DNA of 64,000 bases. Origin: Desulfobacteraceae bacterium (GTDB lineage: Bacteria > Desulfobacterota > Desulfobacteria > Desulfobacterales > Desulfosarcinaceae). Under the pieces are notes generated by a model. That model made no database searches and was not told where the DNA came from. It saw nothing but the letters and a program-made list of their open reading frames with translations. Of the stretch, positions 26,958 through 34,955 are shown one piece after another. Made by a program: the position numbers and the translations under genes. Location: assembly GCA_024230435.1 (NCBI GenBank), contig JAAERL010000751.1, positions 50,919-114,918 of the forward strand, read 5' to 3'. Each line of letters opens with the position of its first letter. Position 1 is the stretch's first letter.

Positions 26958-27644
26958 ATGGTAGATGATGGCGAAATTTTTATGAAATATTATCCTGTTT
27001 GTTTGGATATCAATAATCGCAAATGCCTGGTAGTGGGCGGCGGGCAGGTGGGTACCCGCAAAGTGCGAACCCTTTTGTTTTGCGGTGCAACCGTCACCGT
27101 TGTCAGTCCAGAGACCACCGATGAATTGTCCGGCCTGGCCCGCCAGGGAAAAATTACCCTGCTTGAGCGTCCCTATCATCGTACGGATATTGAAAATGTG
27201 TTTTTGGTTATCGGTGCAACCAACGATCAATGCCTGAACCAGCGCATTCACAAGGACGCTGAACAGGCCCAGCGGCTATGCAATATTGCCGATAAGCCCG
27301 ATTTATGCAATTTTATCCTGCCTTCGGTCATCAACCAGGGAGACTTGATGCTCACCATTTCAACTTCCGGCCGCAGCCCGGCGTTTGCAAAACATCTGCG
27401 CAGGAAGTTGCAATCTGAATTCGGACCCGAATATGGTGTTTTCCTGGAATTGATGGGAAGTATCCGTGACCGGCTTCTGGCTAAAGAGCACGCCCCGGAA
27501 GCCCACAAACCCCTGTTTGAAAAATTGATTCAATCAGGTTTGCTGGTCTTGATTAAAGCGGATGACCAAAATAAAATCGATGAGTTGCTCTATCATGTTT
27601 TAGGAGACGGTTTTGAATACCGGAACCTGATGGAAAATCATTAA
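26958..27644 (+). CDS. Precorrin-2 dehydrogenase / sirohydrochlorin ferrochelatase (siroheme synthase N-terminal type)
   Basis: 228 residues; family members often begin at MKYYPV, so the ATG at 26982 is an alternative start. The NAD-binding motif is CLVVGGGQVGTRKVRTLLFCGA. STSGRSPAFAKHLRRKL is the conserved central Met8p/CysG-B block. The enzyme oxidises precorrin-2 to sirohydrochlorin and may insert iron, giving siroheme for sulfite and nitrite reductases. It lacks the methyltransferase half of CysG, as is usual in sulfate reducers. It is followed closely by ccsA-like and hemA genes, a tetrapyrrole cluster. Confidence 0.9.
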   Translation: MVDDGEIFMKYYPVCLDINNRKCLVVGGGQVGTRKVRTLLFCGATVTVVSPETTDELSGLARQGKITLLERPYHRTDIENVFLVIGATNDQCLNQRIHKDAEQAQRLCNIADKPDLCNFILPSVINQGDLMLTISTSGRSPAFAKHLRRKLQSEFGPEYGVFLELMGSIRDRLLAKEHAPEAHKPLFEKLIQSGLLVLIKADDQNKIDELLYHVLGDGFEYRNLMENH

Positions 27645-27653
27645 GGACATACC

Positions 27654-28481
27654 ATGCATCCTGCAATCGTTATGGCAATCCTTTTTTATCTGTTTAGCAC
27701 AGGAGCTTATTTAGTTTATTTGTTTATACAAAGGGACATTACCCAGAGGGTGGGGTGTATGTTTCTGGGCGCCGGTTTCGCGTGTCAAAGTATTGCAATC
27801 ATTCAGGAGCTGCTTATCACAGGCCATATGCCTGTGAGCAATTTACATCAAACCCTGGCCATAGTGAGCTGGGCCCTGGCGGGTGCTTTTTTGATGCTGT
27901 ATTTCAGATTCAAACTCAAGGTTTTGGGGGTCTATACAGCGCCTATTGCCGCCTTTATCCTGATAGCGGCCACCCGGTTTTCCAGCCAGCCTCAGACGTT
28001 GCAGACCGTCAATGTGCTCAAGGGTTTTTGGCTCATCGTGCATATTGTTACCATTTTTCTGGGTGACGCGGCCTTTGTGCTCGCCGCTGGTGCAGGGCTG
28101 CTTTATTTGCTCCAGGAGCGAAGCATAAAAAACAAAACCCGCGGTTTTTTTTTCAAGCGGCTCCCTTCCCTGGATTTACTTGATACAACGGGATATGCAT
28201 GTATTGTCAGCGGCTTTACAATGCTGACAATAGGCCTGATTACCGGTATGATAGCTGCAAAAAATGTATGGGGCCATTTTTGGAGTTGGGACGCCAAGGA
28301 GGTCTGGTCCGCCATTACCTGGATTTTTTACGCCGTTTTGTTGCATGAACGGCTCACTATGGGATGGCGCGGGCGCCGCGCGGCAGTGATGGCCTTAATT
28401 GGTTTGGCAGTATTGTTGTTTACCTTTTTGGGCGTTAATTTGTTACTGACTGGCCATCATGGCCAATTTACACAGTTTTAG
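27654..28481 (+). CDS. CcsA/HemX-type cytochrome c assembly membrane protein
   Basis: 275 residues with about eight membrane segments. The tryptophan-rich heme-handling motif is visible as WGHFWSWDAKEVWSAITWIF (residues ~202-221), with a histidine (LHERLTMGWRG) in the following loop. Family members carry or present heme for cytochrome c maturation (CcsA) or regulate glutamyl-tRNA reductase (HemX). Lying directly upstream of hemA and downstream of the siroheme dehydrogenase gene, a HemX-like role in tetrapyrrole balance is as plausible as cytochrome assembly. Start ATG follows GGAC, nine bases after the previous stop. Confidence 0.85.
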   Translation: MHPAIVMAILFYLFSTGAYLVYLFIQRDITQRVGCMFLGAGFACQSIAIIQELLITGHMPVSNLHQTLAIVSWALAGAFLMLYFRFKLKVLGVYTAPIAAFILIAATRFSSQPQTLQTVNVLKGFWLIVHIVTIFLGDAAFVLAAGAGLLYLLQERSIKNKTRGFFFKRLPSLDLLDTTGYACIVSGFTMLTIGLITGMIAAKNVWGHFWSWDAKEVWSAITWIFYAVLLHERLTMGWRGRRAAVMALIGLAVLLFTFLGVNLLLTGHHGQFTQF

Positions 28482-28509
28482 ACTTTTGCGGATTTTGGAT
28501 TAAGTCGAA

Positions 28510-29787
28510 ATGGATAAACTTATTCTCATCGGAATGAACCACAAAACAGCAGCCGTGGAGATTCGTGAATGTTTGGCATTTTCCGATGAACAAACGCGTA
28601 AGGCTCTTGTAAACTTACGTTCCTTTCCCAGTATTCAAGAGGTTATTTTGCTGTCCACCTGCAATCGCGTGGAGCTTTTGATTTGCGCAGGCGATTATGA
28701 AAAAGCCGTTTGCGATGCAAAAAATTTTCTGGCCGCATTTAAAGGGCTTAAGTTGAATCAATTTGAAGATTCACTTTATTTATACCAGGCAGAGCAGGCT
28801 GTCAGGCATCTTTTCAGGGTTTCAGCCAGCCTCGATTCCATGGTGGTCGGCGAACCCCAGATTTTAGGGCAGGTAAAAGCCGCTTATCGCACGGCCACAG
28901 AGGAAAAAACATCGGGCGTTATTTTGAACCGTTTGCTTCATAAGGCCTTATTTGTCGCCAAGCGTATCAGGACCGAAACCGGTATCGGCGGGCATGCCGT
29001 TTCCATCAGCTATGCCGCCATTGAACTGGCGCGTAAAATTTTCGGCGGGTTGCAAGGAAAGCCGGTTTTGCTTATTGGCGCCGGAGAAATGGCAGAGCTT
29101 GCCGTAGAGCACTTGTTGCGCAATCGGGCGGGAACCATTTTTGTGGCTAACCGGACATTTGACAGGGGTGTGGAGCTTGCCGCCAGGTTCAAGGGCACGG
29201 CGATCCGGTTTGAGGAAATCGAGAGCATTTTAGGGCAGGTGGATATTGTGATCAGCTCAACGGGCGCCCGCGGTTATGTGCTCGAGCGCTCCACGGTTAA
29301 GGGCTTGATGCGCGGACGGCGTAACCGGCCTGTATTTTTTATTGATATTGCGGTGCCCCGCGATATCGATCCTATGGTCAATGAGCTAAATAACGTGTAT
29401 GTTTATGATATTGATGACCTTAAGGGCGTAATTGATGAAAATCTAAAGGACCGCCAGCGTGAAGCCATAAAAGCCGAACGCGTTATCGATGAAGCGGTGA
29501 TTCAGTTCCGGTCGTGGTTTCGGGAGCTGGACGTAATTCCCACCATAAAGGCATTACGGTCGAAAATACAAGATACGGCTCGGCTGGAAATGCAGCGCAC
29601 CCTTGAACAGATGGAACACCTGAGCTCTGAAGACCATGCTTGCATCGAAAGGATGCTCAGAGCTTTTGTAAATAAGATTTTGCACGAGCCGACAAGATAC
29701 TTAAAGCGCAGCGGCTGTTCAAAGGACAGGTCCGCATCGCTGGATGTCGCTCGTAAGCTTTTCGGATTAGATGAATCTGAATTTTAA
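28510..29787 (+). CDS. hemA: Glutamyl-tRNA reductase
   Basis: 425 residues. The N-terminal catalytic domain has GMNHKTAAVEIRECLAF and STCNRVELL with the active-site cysteine. The central NADPH-binding part shows LLIGAGEMAELAVEHLL and VANRTFDRG. The C-terminal dimerisation helix region contains MLRAFVNKILHEPTRYLK. It converts glutamyl-tRNA to glutamate-1-semialdehyde, the first step of C5 tetrapyrrole synthesis, feeding heme and siroheme. It is 28 bases downstream of the ccsA-like gene in the same operon. Confidence 0.97.
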   Translation: MDKLILIGMNHKTAAVEIRECLAFSDEQTRKALVNLRSFPSIQEVILLSTCNRVELLICAGDYEKAVCDAKNFLAAFKGLKLNQFEDSLYLYQAEQAVRHLFRVSASLDSMVVGEPQILGQVKAAYRTATEEKTSGVILNRLLHKALFVAKRIRTETGIGGHAVSISYAAIELARKIFGGLQGKPVLLIGAGEMAELAVEHLLRNRAGTIFVANRTFDRGVELAARFKGTAIRFEEIESILGQVDIVISSTGARGYVLERSTVKGLMRGRRNRPVFFIDIAVPRDIDPMVNELNNVYVYDIDDLKGVIDENLKDRQREAIKAERVIDEAVIQFRSWFRELDVIPTIKALRSKIQDTARLEMQRTLEQMEHLSSEDHACIERMLRAFVNKILHEPTRYLKRSGCSKDRSASLDVARKLFGLDESEF

Positions 29788-29865
29788 TAATATTGATATG
29801 AATTAAAAAAAATTAGGGTCTTACAGCGTTCAAGATTCTAACTGTTCCTTTAGGGAGGATTTAAA

Positions 29866-30804
29866 TTGAAAAAAATTGCGTATCTGTTCCCAGGCCAGGG
29901 CTCGCAAAAGGTCGGCATGGGGAAGGATTTTTTTGATACTCAAGATACGGCCAAAGCCGTTTTCAGTCTTGTAGATGAAATTACCCAACTGCCTATTTCA
30001 AAGTTGTGTTTTGAAGGCCCAATGGAAACCTTGACCGAAACGATCAACTTGCAACCTGCTATAACGGCGGTCAACCTGGCCATATTGAATACCATCGGCA
30101 AGGAGCTGGTATCGCCTGGTTTTTGTGCGGGTCACAGCCTTGGGGAATACAGCGCCCTTTACGCTGCAGGGGTTGTATCCATCGAGAGTTGCCTGAAAAT
30201 GGTTTTCGAGCGCGGCCGGTTGATGCACAGGGAGGCCACGCGCAATACCGGCGCCATGAGCGCTATTGTGGGCCTGCCCATTGAGCAGGTAAACCAAATT
30301 ACCGTGCAGTGCAAAAGTGCCGGTATTGTTGCTGTCGCCAACCATAACAGCGCGGAGCAAATTGTCATTACCGGTGAACCTGAGGCGGTTAAGACCGCTG
30401 CTGAACTGGCAAAATCCCAAGGGGCAAAGGCCATTGCGCTGAAAGTCAGCGGCGCTTGGCACAGCCCGCTTATCCGGGACGCTGAAAAAGATTTTCAATC
30501 TTTTTTGGAACCGGTACAATTCAATGCGCCCGTGCATCCGCTGCTTCAAAATGTAACCGCCGCTTCGGACTCAGATCCGGAACAAATTAAATCGCTTATG
30601 GTCCGGCAGTTATGCAGTCCGGTCAGATGGTATGATACCATTATGAAAATGGTGGAAAATGGAGTGGATGTATTTGTTGAAATTGGCCCCGGAAGGGTCC
30701 TTACCGGTCTTTTGAAAAAAATTTTACCCAAAGGCTGCCCTGCAGTCACCTATAATGTGTATGATTTGAAATCATTGGAAAAATTTGTAACCGGCATTCA
30801 ATAG
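29866..30804 (+). CDS. fabD: Malonyl CoA-acyl carrier protein transacylase
   Basis: 312 residues from a TTG at 29866, supported by AGGGAGGA six bases upstream. YLFPGQGSQKVGMGKDFF opens the protein; the nucleophile serine sits in GHSLGEYSALYAAG; the catalytic histidine is in SGAWHSPL; VFVEIGPGRVLTGLLKK closes the domain. It loads malonyl groups onto acyl carrier protein for fatty-acid synthesis. No other fab gene is adjacent, so it is separated from the usual fab cluster. Confidence 0.96.
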   Translation: MKKIAYLFPGQGSQKVGMGKDFFDTQDTAKAVFSLVDEITQLPISKLCFEGPMETLTETINLQPAITAVNLAILNTIGKELVSPGFCAGHSLGEYSALYAAGVVSIESCLKMVFERGRLMHREATRNTGAMSAIVGLPIEQVNQITVQCKSAGIVAVANHNSAEQIVITGEPEAVKTAAELAKSQGAKAIALKVSGAWHSPLIRDAEKDFQSFLEPVQFNAPVHPLLQNVTAASDSDPEQIKSLMVRQLCSPVRWYDTIMKMVENGVDVFVEIGPGRVLTGLLKKILPKGCPAVTYNVYDLKSLEKFVTGIQ

Positions 30805-31340
30805 CCCCTATGAGAAAAGAAGCCGTCCGATGTTATAACGAGCGGGTGTCCATTCGGAAGTTAAACCTTTCCGGATGGACATTTCCGGAGCTCTTTAATT
30901 CATTTGCATCTTTGACGGCCCTTAAGATTATTTTGCGCGAATTTTCGGTAATTTATTGCCGGGAGCAGTCACTTCAACAAACGAACCGGATTCAACTGCT
31001 ATTTTCGTGAACTTTATTTGATTCACATTCCTTAAAATCTTAACCTTAAAGTTGCCGGCCTGTATGCCGGTAGAACATTGACTTGATCTTTTGGGTTGAA
31101 AAAAAATGACTGAATGGATTATGAAATATAGTGAAGTAAGCAATTATAGCCTGTTCGGCAAATAAGAAGACGGCGGAAAAAAATCGTGATAATGGCCCAA
31201 AATCCCGTAAAATTTTCGCTAATTTACTTAACTGACAAACAGGCTTTGGAGGAAGTTTTTTACTCTTTACAAAAACTTTCTTATTGTGGTACATAATTTT
31301 ATTTTTAGATCTAATTAACTATGATCAAAGAGAGCTGCCT
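30805..31340. other. Intergenic region with hairpin and repeat D
   Basis: 536 bases without a convincing gene. A good hairpin (TGTCCATTCGGAA at 30847-30859 against TTTCCGGATGGACA at 30868-30881) lies about 43 bases after fabD and may end its transcript although no T run follows. Repeat D copy 3 lies at 30945-30972. A weak minus-strand frame (30928-31143) is unsupported. Around 31150-31250 is a degenerate stretch ending ACTGACAAACAGGCTTTGG that resembles an end of element C. Confidence 0.5.
30945..30972 (+). repeat. Short palindromic repeat D, copy 3
   Basis: TCGGTAATTTATTGCCGGGA followed by GCAGTCAC. Same sequence and orientation as copies 1 and 2; no gene end coincides with it on current evidence. 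Confidence 0.72.
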
Positions 31341-31703
31341 ATGAAAAAAAAAGATCTCGATTATTTTGAGGAATTCCTCAACGAAAAATTACACGAGTTG
31401 TTAAACCAGGCAGATCATACAGTATCTGGAATGACCGAACAGAAAGAAAATTTTCCGGATCCTACCGACCGCGCTTCGCTGGAATCTGACCGGAACTTCA
31501 TGCTGCGTATTCGTGACCGGGAGCACAAGCTGATCAAAAAAATCAAAAAGGCCCTGGAACGAATAGAAAACAGCACTTTTGGTATTTGTGAATCTTGCGG
31601 TGAAGAGATTTCCAAAGCCCGGTTGAAGGCCCGTCCTGTTACAACACAGTGTATTGATTGCAAAACAAAAGAGGAAGCCTTCGAGAAAGCCCTTGGACTT
31701 TAA
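31341..31703 (+). CDS. DksA/TraR-type zinc-finger transcription factor
   Basis: 120 residues from the ATG at 31341. An N-terminal coiled coil (YFEEFLNEKLHELLNQADH) is followed by a helix ending IRKIK-like LIKKIKKALERIENSTFG. The zinc motif ICESCGEEISKARLKARP then CIDCK has the four-cysteine C4 pattern. DksA-family proteins bind RNA polymerase through the secondary channel and, with ppGpp, adjust rRNA and amino-acid promoters. The length is shorter than E. coli DksA and typical of the Desulfobacterota form. The coiled-coil tip carries D-P-T-D-R-A (about residues 40-45), the acidic tip motif. The downstream gene starts inside its 3' end. Confidence 0.9.
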   Translation: MKKKDLDYFEEFLNEKLHELLNQADHTVSGMTEQKENFPDPTDRASLESDRNFMLRIRDREHKLIKKIKKALERIENSTFGICESCGEEISKARLKARPVTTQCIDCKTKEEAFEKALGL

Positions 31704-32601
31704 AAACATTGGAGGCATTGATCTCCACATTCATTCAACGGCATCGGACGGCACCTACGATCCCGCCGAATTGGTTCGGTTAGCCATTCGCCAGGGTCTG
31801 CAAGCCATTGCCATTACAGATCACGATACGCTGGAAGGATCTAAAAAGGCATGCGCAGCGGGTATTCCTTCTAATTTTCATTTCCTTTCAGGCGTTGAAA
31901 TCAGCGCAAAACCGCCCGGAAATTGTGGAATCGGCGGAAGCTTGCATATTTTGGGATATGGCATCGATTTGCAAAACAGAGATCTTGAGAAAGCCATGAC
32001 CGATCTGCAGACCGCGCGAAATCAGCGAGCCCCTAAAATTATTCAAAAACTCAATAGTTTAGGGGTGCCGATACAGTTGAGTCAAGTGCAAGCCGAAACC
32101 GGAAAAGGATCGGTAGGGCGTCCTCACATTGCTGCGGCCCTGGTGAAAATGGGAGCGGCTACTGACATTAATGACGCTTTTAATAATTATTTAGCCAAGG
32201 GAAGCCCGGCCTATGTAGATAAGTACCGGCTCAATTGCAAGGTCACCCTAGAACTTATACGGGCTGCGGGCGGTGTGCCCGTGCTGGCCCATCCTTATTT
32301 GATTACTTCCGGTGACGGAATTGAAATAAACGTGCTGATCGAGAAACTTTGGCGGATGGGATTGATGGGAATAGAAGTCTATTATCCTAGTCATACTCCT
32401 GAATTTATAACGCAAATGGAATCTATTGCACAACGTTATAATCTGCTGATGACCGGGGGCACGGATTTTCATGGCCAACTTTCACCTGGCATTCATATGG
32501 GCAGCGGCGCCGGAGATTTTTATGTTCCTTTTCAGCTATACGAAAAGCTCAGGCAGGCCATTGAAAAGCAACACCGGTTGGCATGCTGCTCCAGTGCATA
32601 A
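31693..32601 (+). CDS. PHP-domain phosphoesterase (RNase AM / nucleoside 3',5'-bisphosphate phosphatase type)
   Basis: About 302 residues. The start is uncertain: a TTG at 31693 overlaps the dksA-like stop, and the frame stays open to a TTG at 31654. The PHP metal motifs are clear: DLHIHSTASDGTYDP at the start, ITDHDTLEG, GVEIS, VLAHPYL and GGTDFHG. Similar proteins (YciV/TrpH) dephosphorylate pAp and trim RNA 5' ends. A role in RNA or nucleotide turnover fits the neighbouring rnc gene and the NrnA/MBL genes upstream. It is probably translationally coupled to the dksA-like gene. Confidence 0.85.
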   Translation: MDFKNIGGIDLHIHSTASDGTYDPAELVRLAIRQGLQAIAITDHDTLEGSKKACAAGIPSNFHFLSGVEISAKPPGNCGIGGSLHILGYGIDLQNRDLEKAMTDLQTARNQRAPKIIQKLNSLGVPIQLSQVQAETGKGSVGRPHIAAALVKMGAATDINDAFNNYLAKGSPAYVDKYRLNCKVTLELIRAAGGVPVLAHPYLITSGDGIEINVLIEKLWRMGLMGIEVYYPSHTPEFITQMESIAQRYNLLMTGGTDFHGQLSPGIHMGSGAGDFYVPFQLYEKLRQAIEKQHRLACCSSA

Positions 32602-32635
32602 GAACCAAAGGAACAATTCAAGCAATGGAATAAAA

Positions 32636-33337
32636 ATGGAAAGTTCTATCGATATCCATCAATTGCAGCAAACCCTTGGCTACACGTTTAATGAGTTAAA
32701 TATTTTAGAAGAAGCCCTGCGCCACAGTTCTTTTGTAAATGAACAAAATGAAGCGGACTTGCGGGATAACGAAAGGCTTGAATTTTTAGGTGATGCCGTC
32801 TTGAATCTGGTTATAGGCGATTTGCTGATGAGCACATATCCGGATATGCGTGAAGGCGATTTATCCCGAATCCGGTCCAACTTAGTCAATGAGTCGCGAT
32901 TAGCCGATATCTCAAAGCAACTGCTATTGGGCAACTACCTGATGTTGGGTAAAGGGGAGATTCAAACTAAAGGCCGTGAAAAAAGTTCCATTCTGGCGGA
33001 TGCACTCGAGGCGCTTTTAGCCGCCGTTTACCTCGACGGTGGATATGACTCTGTTTTTGAGCTCGTTAAGCGGCATTTTCAAACGCTGATCGACAGCGCT
33101 CAGAAACACAATGTTATTCAAGACTATAAAAGCAGGCTCCAAGAGGCTGTGCAAAGCAATCTTCACCAAACCCCCGACTACGAAGTGGTCAATGAATTCG
33201 GGCCGGATCACGACAAGACTTTCCAGGTTGTTATGCGTGTGGGTGAAATAGAAACACAAGGCGAGGGAAAAAGCAAAAAAGCCGCAGAGCAGGATGCTGC
33301 AAGAAGAGCCTTGGATACGTTAAGTGAACAAGATTAG
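32636..33337 (+). CDS. rnc: Ribonuclease III
   Basis: 233 residues from the ATG at 32636; an in-frame extension overlaps the PHP gene and is not needed. The RNase III signature NERLEFLGDAVLNLVIGDLL carries the catalytic Glu and Asp residues; GREKSSILADALEALLAAVY holds the second acidic pair. A double-stranded RNA-binding domain follows (about 160-230), ending GEGKSKKAAEQDAARRALD. It processes rRNA precursors and other structured RNA. The next gene starts 39 bases downstream. Confidence 0.96.
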   Translation: MESSIDIHQLQQTLGYTFNELNILEEALRHSSFVNEQNEADLRDNERLEFLGDAVLNLVIGDLLMSTYPDMREGDLSRIRSNLVNESRLADISKQLLLGNYLMLGKGEIQTKGREKSSILADALEALLAAVYLDGGYDSVFELVKRHFQTLIDSAQKHNVIQDYKSRLQEAVQSNLHQTPDYEVVNEFGPDHDKTFQVVMRVGEIETQGEGKSKKAAEQDAARRALDTLSEQD

Positions 33338-33376
33338 GATCATGCCCGCCGTCGAAATGATACGTTTACAGACGAA

Positions 33377-34429
33377 ATGAATTTTGTTGCCGCCAAACCC
33401 TTCATTGTTCCGGTTTTTATTCCCCATGCCGGATGCCCCCACCGCTGTGTTTTTTGTGACCAGACAGCCACCACCGGCTGTTCCGGAAAAGTTCCTACCA
33501 ACGATAAAATCCATGAAATCATAACGCAATTTCTGTCCTACCGCAGCCAGGACCGTACGGTACCGGAAATTTCTTTTTACGGAGGCACTTTTTTAGGTTT
33601 AAATCCGGATCTCATTACCCGGTTATTGCGTATTGCTACCGAATTCGTTGACAATAATCATGCCGGAGGCATTCGTTTTTCCACCCGGCCGGATTCGATC
33701 ACCCCGGAAAATTTGGCCCTTATTGAAAATTTCCCCGTGACGACAGTTGAACTGGGTGTTCAATCCATGAACAACAACGTTTTGAAGCTTAGCCGCCGGG
33801 GCCAAACCGCCGAGGATACGTCAAACGCGGTGAACCTGCTCAAAACGTCCGGCATACCGCGGTTGGGGCTGCAAATGATGATAGGATTACCGGGAGACAC
33901 TTCGGAGTCTGTCTTACAAACAGGGCAACTGCTGGCGGATATGGCGCCTGATTTTGTCCGTGTTTACCCAACACTGGTGTTAAAAGGCAGTGCGCTGGCA
34001 AGATGGTATCAGCAGGGCCGGTACGAACCGCCAACATTGAGCGAGGCGGTGGAGCTTGCCCAATTTGTGCTGGAACTGTTTATCCGCAGGCGTATTACCG
34101 TTGCCCGGTTAGGGTTGCAAGCCACACAGGACCTGAATCAAAGCGCTCAAGTTCTTGCCGGGCCGTTTCATCCCGCTTTTGGCGAGCTGGTATACGCCGC
34201 TCTTTGGCGCAAACGTCTCAAGAGCGCCCTGCGCCGGATGGGCGCAATTGCCGGAACCTTGTCCATAAGTATCCACCCGCGAATACGCAGTCAGGTGGCG
34301 GGGCATAAAAATCAGAACCTGGAATACTTGAAAGCAACTTTTAATATCAAGGATATTACGATCACCCATGATGATGAACAATCCCTTGATTGTGTCTTGG
34401 TGAATGAAAAAATTTGTTATTTGGTTTAG
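33377..34429 (+). CDS. Elp3-like radical SAM protein
   Basis: 350 residues. FIPHAGCPHRCVFCDQ contains the CxxxCxxC 4Fe-4S motif; SFYGGTFLG and STRPDSI follow as in the Elp3/HemN/MiaB-type fold; VELGVQSMNNNVLKLSRRG is the conserved strand for AdoMet contacts; GLQMMIGLPGDT completes the barrel. There is no acetyltransferase domain, so it is not full-length Elp3. Homologues often sit next to rnc in Desulfobacterota and Geobacter-like genomes; the substrate is unknown. Its stop codon overlaps the first bases of hairpin element A copy 3. Confidence 0.88.
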   Translation: MNFVAAKPFIVPVFIPHAGCPHRCVFCDQTATTGCSGKVPTNDKIHEIITQFLSYRSQDRTVPEISFYGGTFLGLNPDLITRLLRIATEFVDNNHAGGIRFSTRPDSITPENLALIENFPVTTVELGVQSMNNNVLKLSRRGQTAEDTSNAVNLLKTSGIPRLGLQMMIGLPGDTSESVLQTGQLLADMAPDFVRVYPTLVLKGSALARWYQQGRYEPPTLSEAVELAQFVLELFIRRRITVARLGLQATQDLNQSAQVLAGPFHPAFGELVYAALWRKRLKSALRRMGAIAGTLSISIHPRIRSQVAGHKNQNLEYLKATFNIKDITITHDDEQSLDCVLVNEKICYLV

Positions 34430-34600
34430 CCGATTGGCGGAAAAAATAAAGCATCTTAACAGATACCATATTGGGCTTAGTTTTTTTTGTCTTCAAGGCG
34501 TGTCAAAGTTTGCATACTTTACGTATTCGCACCTTTGGCATAACGCACAAGACGGAAAAAAGACATGCAAGATGGTATATTATTCAACACAAATCGCCTA
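34428..34600 (+). repeat. Hairpin element A, copy 3
   Basis: Starts AGCCGATTGGCGG at the stop codon of the radical SAM gene and ends AAATCGCCTA. GTCTTCAAGGCG pairs with a later CGCACAAGAC, and the core loop is TTTGCATACTTTACGTATTC. It is directly joined to element B copy 2. Confidence 0.83.
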
Positions 34601-34760
34601 AGGGCCACGGAAAAAATGTTTTATCCCAACTGACTTGTCTATTGGCGCGTCTTCTGTGTTGCGGAAAGCCGCGAATATCTTGATATGCACGGCTTCCCGC
34701 GCCTTGAATACGAGCCCCTATCCTACGCCAATTGGACAAAACATTTTTTCCGCGACCCTA
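34600..34760 (+). repeat. Hairpin element B, copy 2
   Basis: Matches B copy 1 over its full length. The central stem reads GCGGAAAGCC / GGCTTCCCGC, where copy 1 has GCGCAAAGC / GCTTTGCGC. The fourth base pair changed from C-G to G-C on both sides, a compensatory change. It is joined to A upstream and C downstream. Confidence 0.83.
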
Positions 34761-34934
34761 AGAGCTTGTTTGGAAAATAGAAAATTTAGCGAAAAAGTGC
34801 GAGGGCGAGGCCAGAATGTCTCAAATTTGAGATGAATAGCCGGTCTATTTGCCGGAAATTCGCGTCATTGAGTTCAACTCGGGCCGTTCCCGCGCTTTTG
34901 CAGTCAACTTAATAATTCCCAAACAGGCTCTAAG
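34757..34934 (+). repeat. Inverted-end element C, copy 2
   Basis: The left end is CTAAGAGCTTGTTTGGAAAA and the right end TAATTCCCAAACAGGCTCTA then AG. It is longer than copy 1 (about 178 against 115 bases), with different interior sequence but the same ends, as expected for non-autonomous elements mobilised by their termini. Confidence 0.7.
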
Positions 34935-34955
34935 ACCCCAAAACACACCATGATT

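Noticed and set aside
30928..31143. Minus-strand open frame of 71 codons (…FVEVTAPGNKLPKIRAK)
   Set aside because: Part of it looks protein-like, but it lacks a ribosome site and ends inside repeat D; not enough support.
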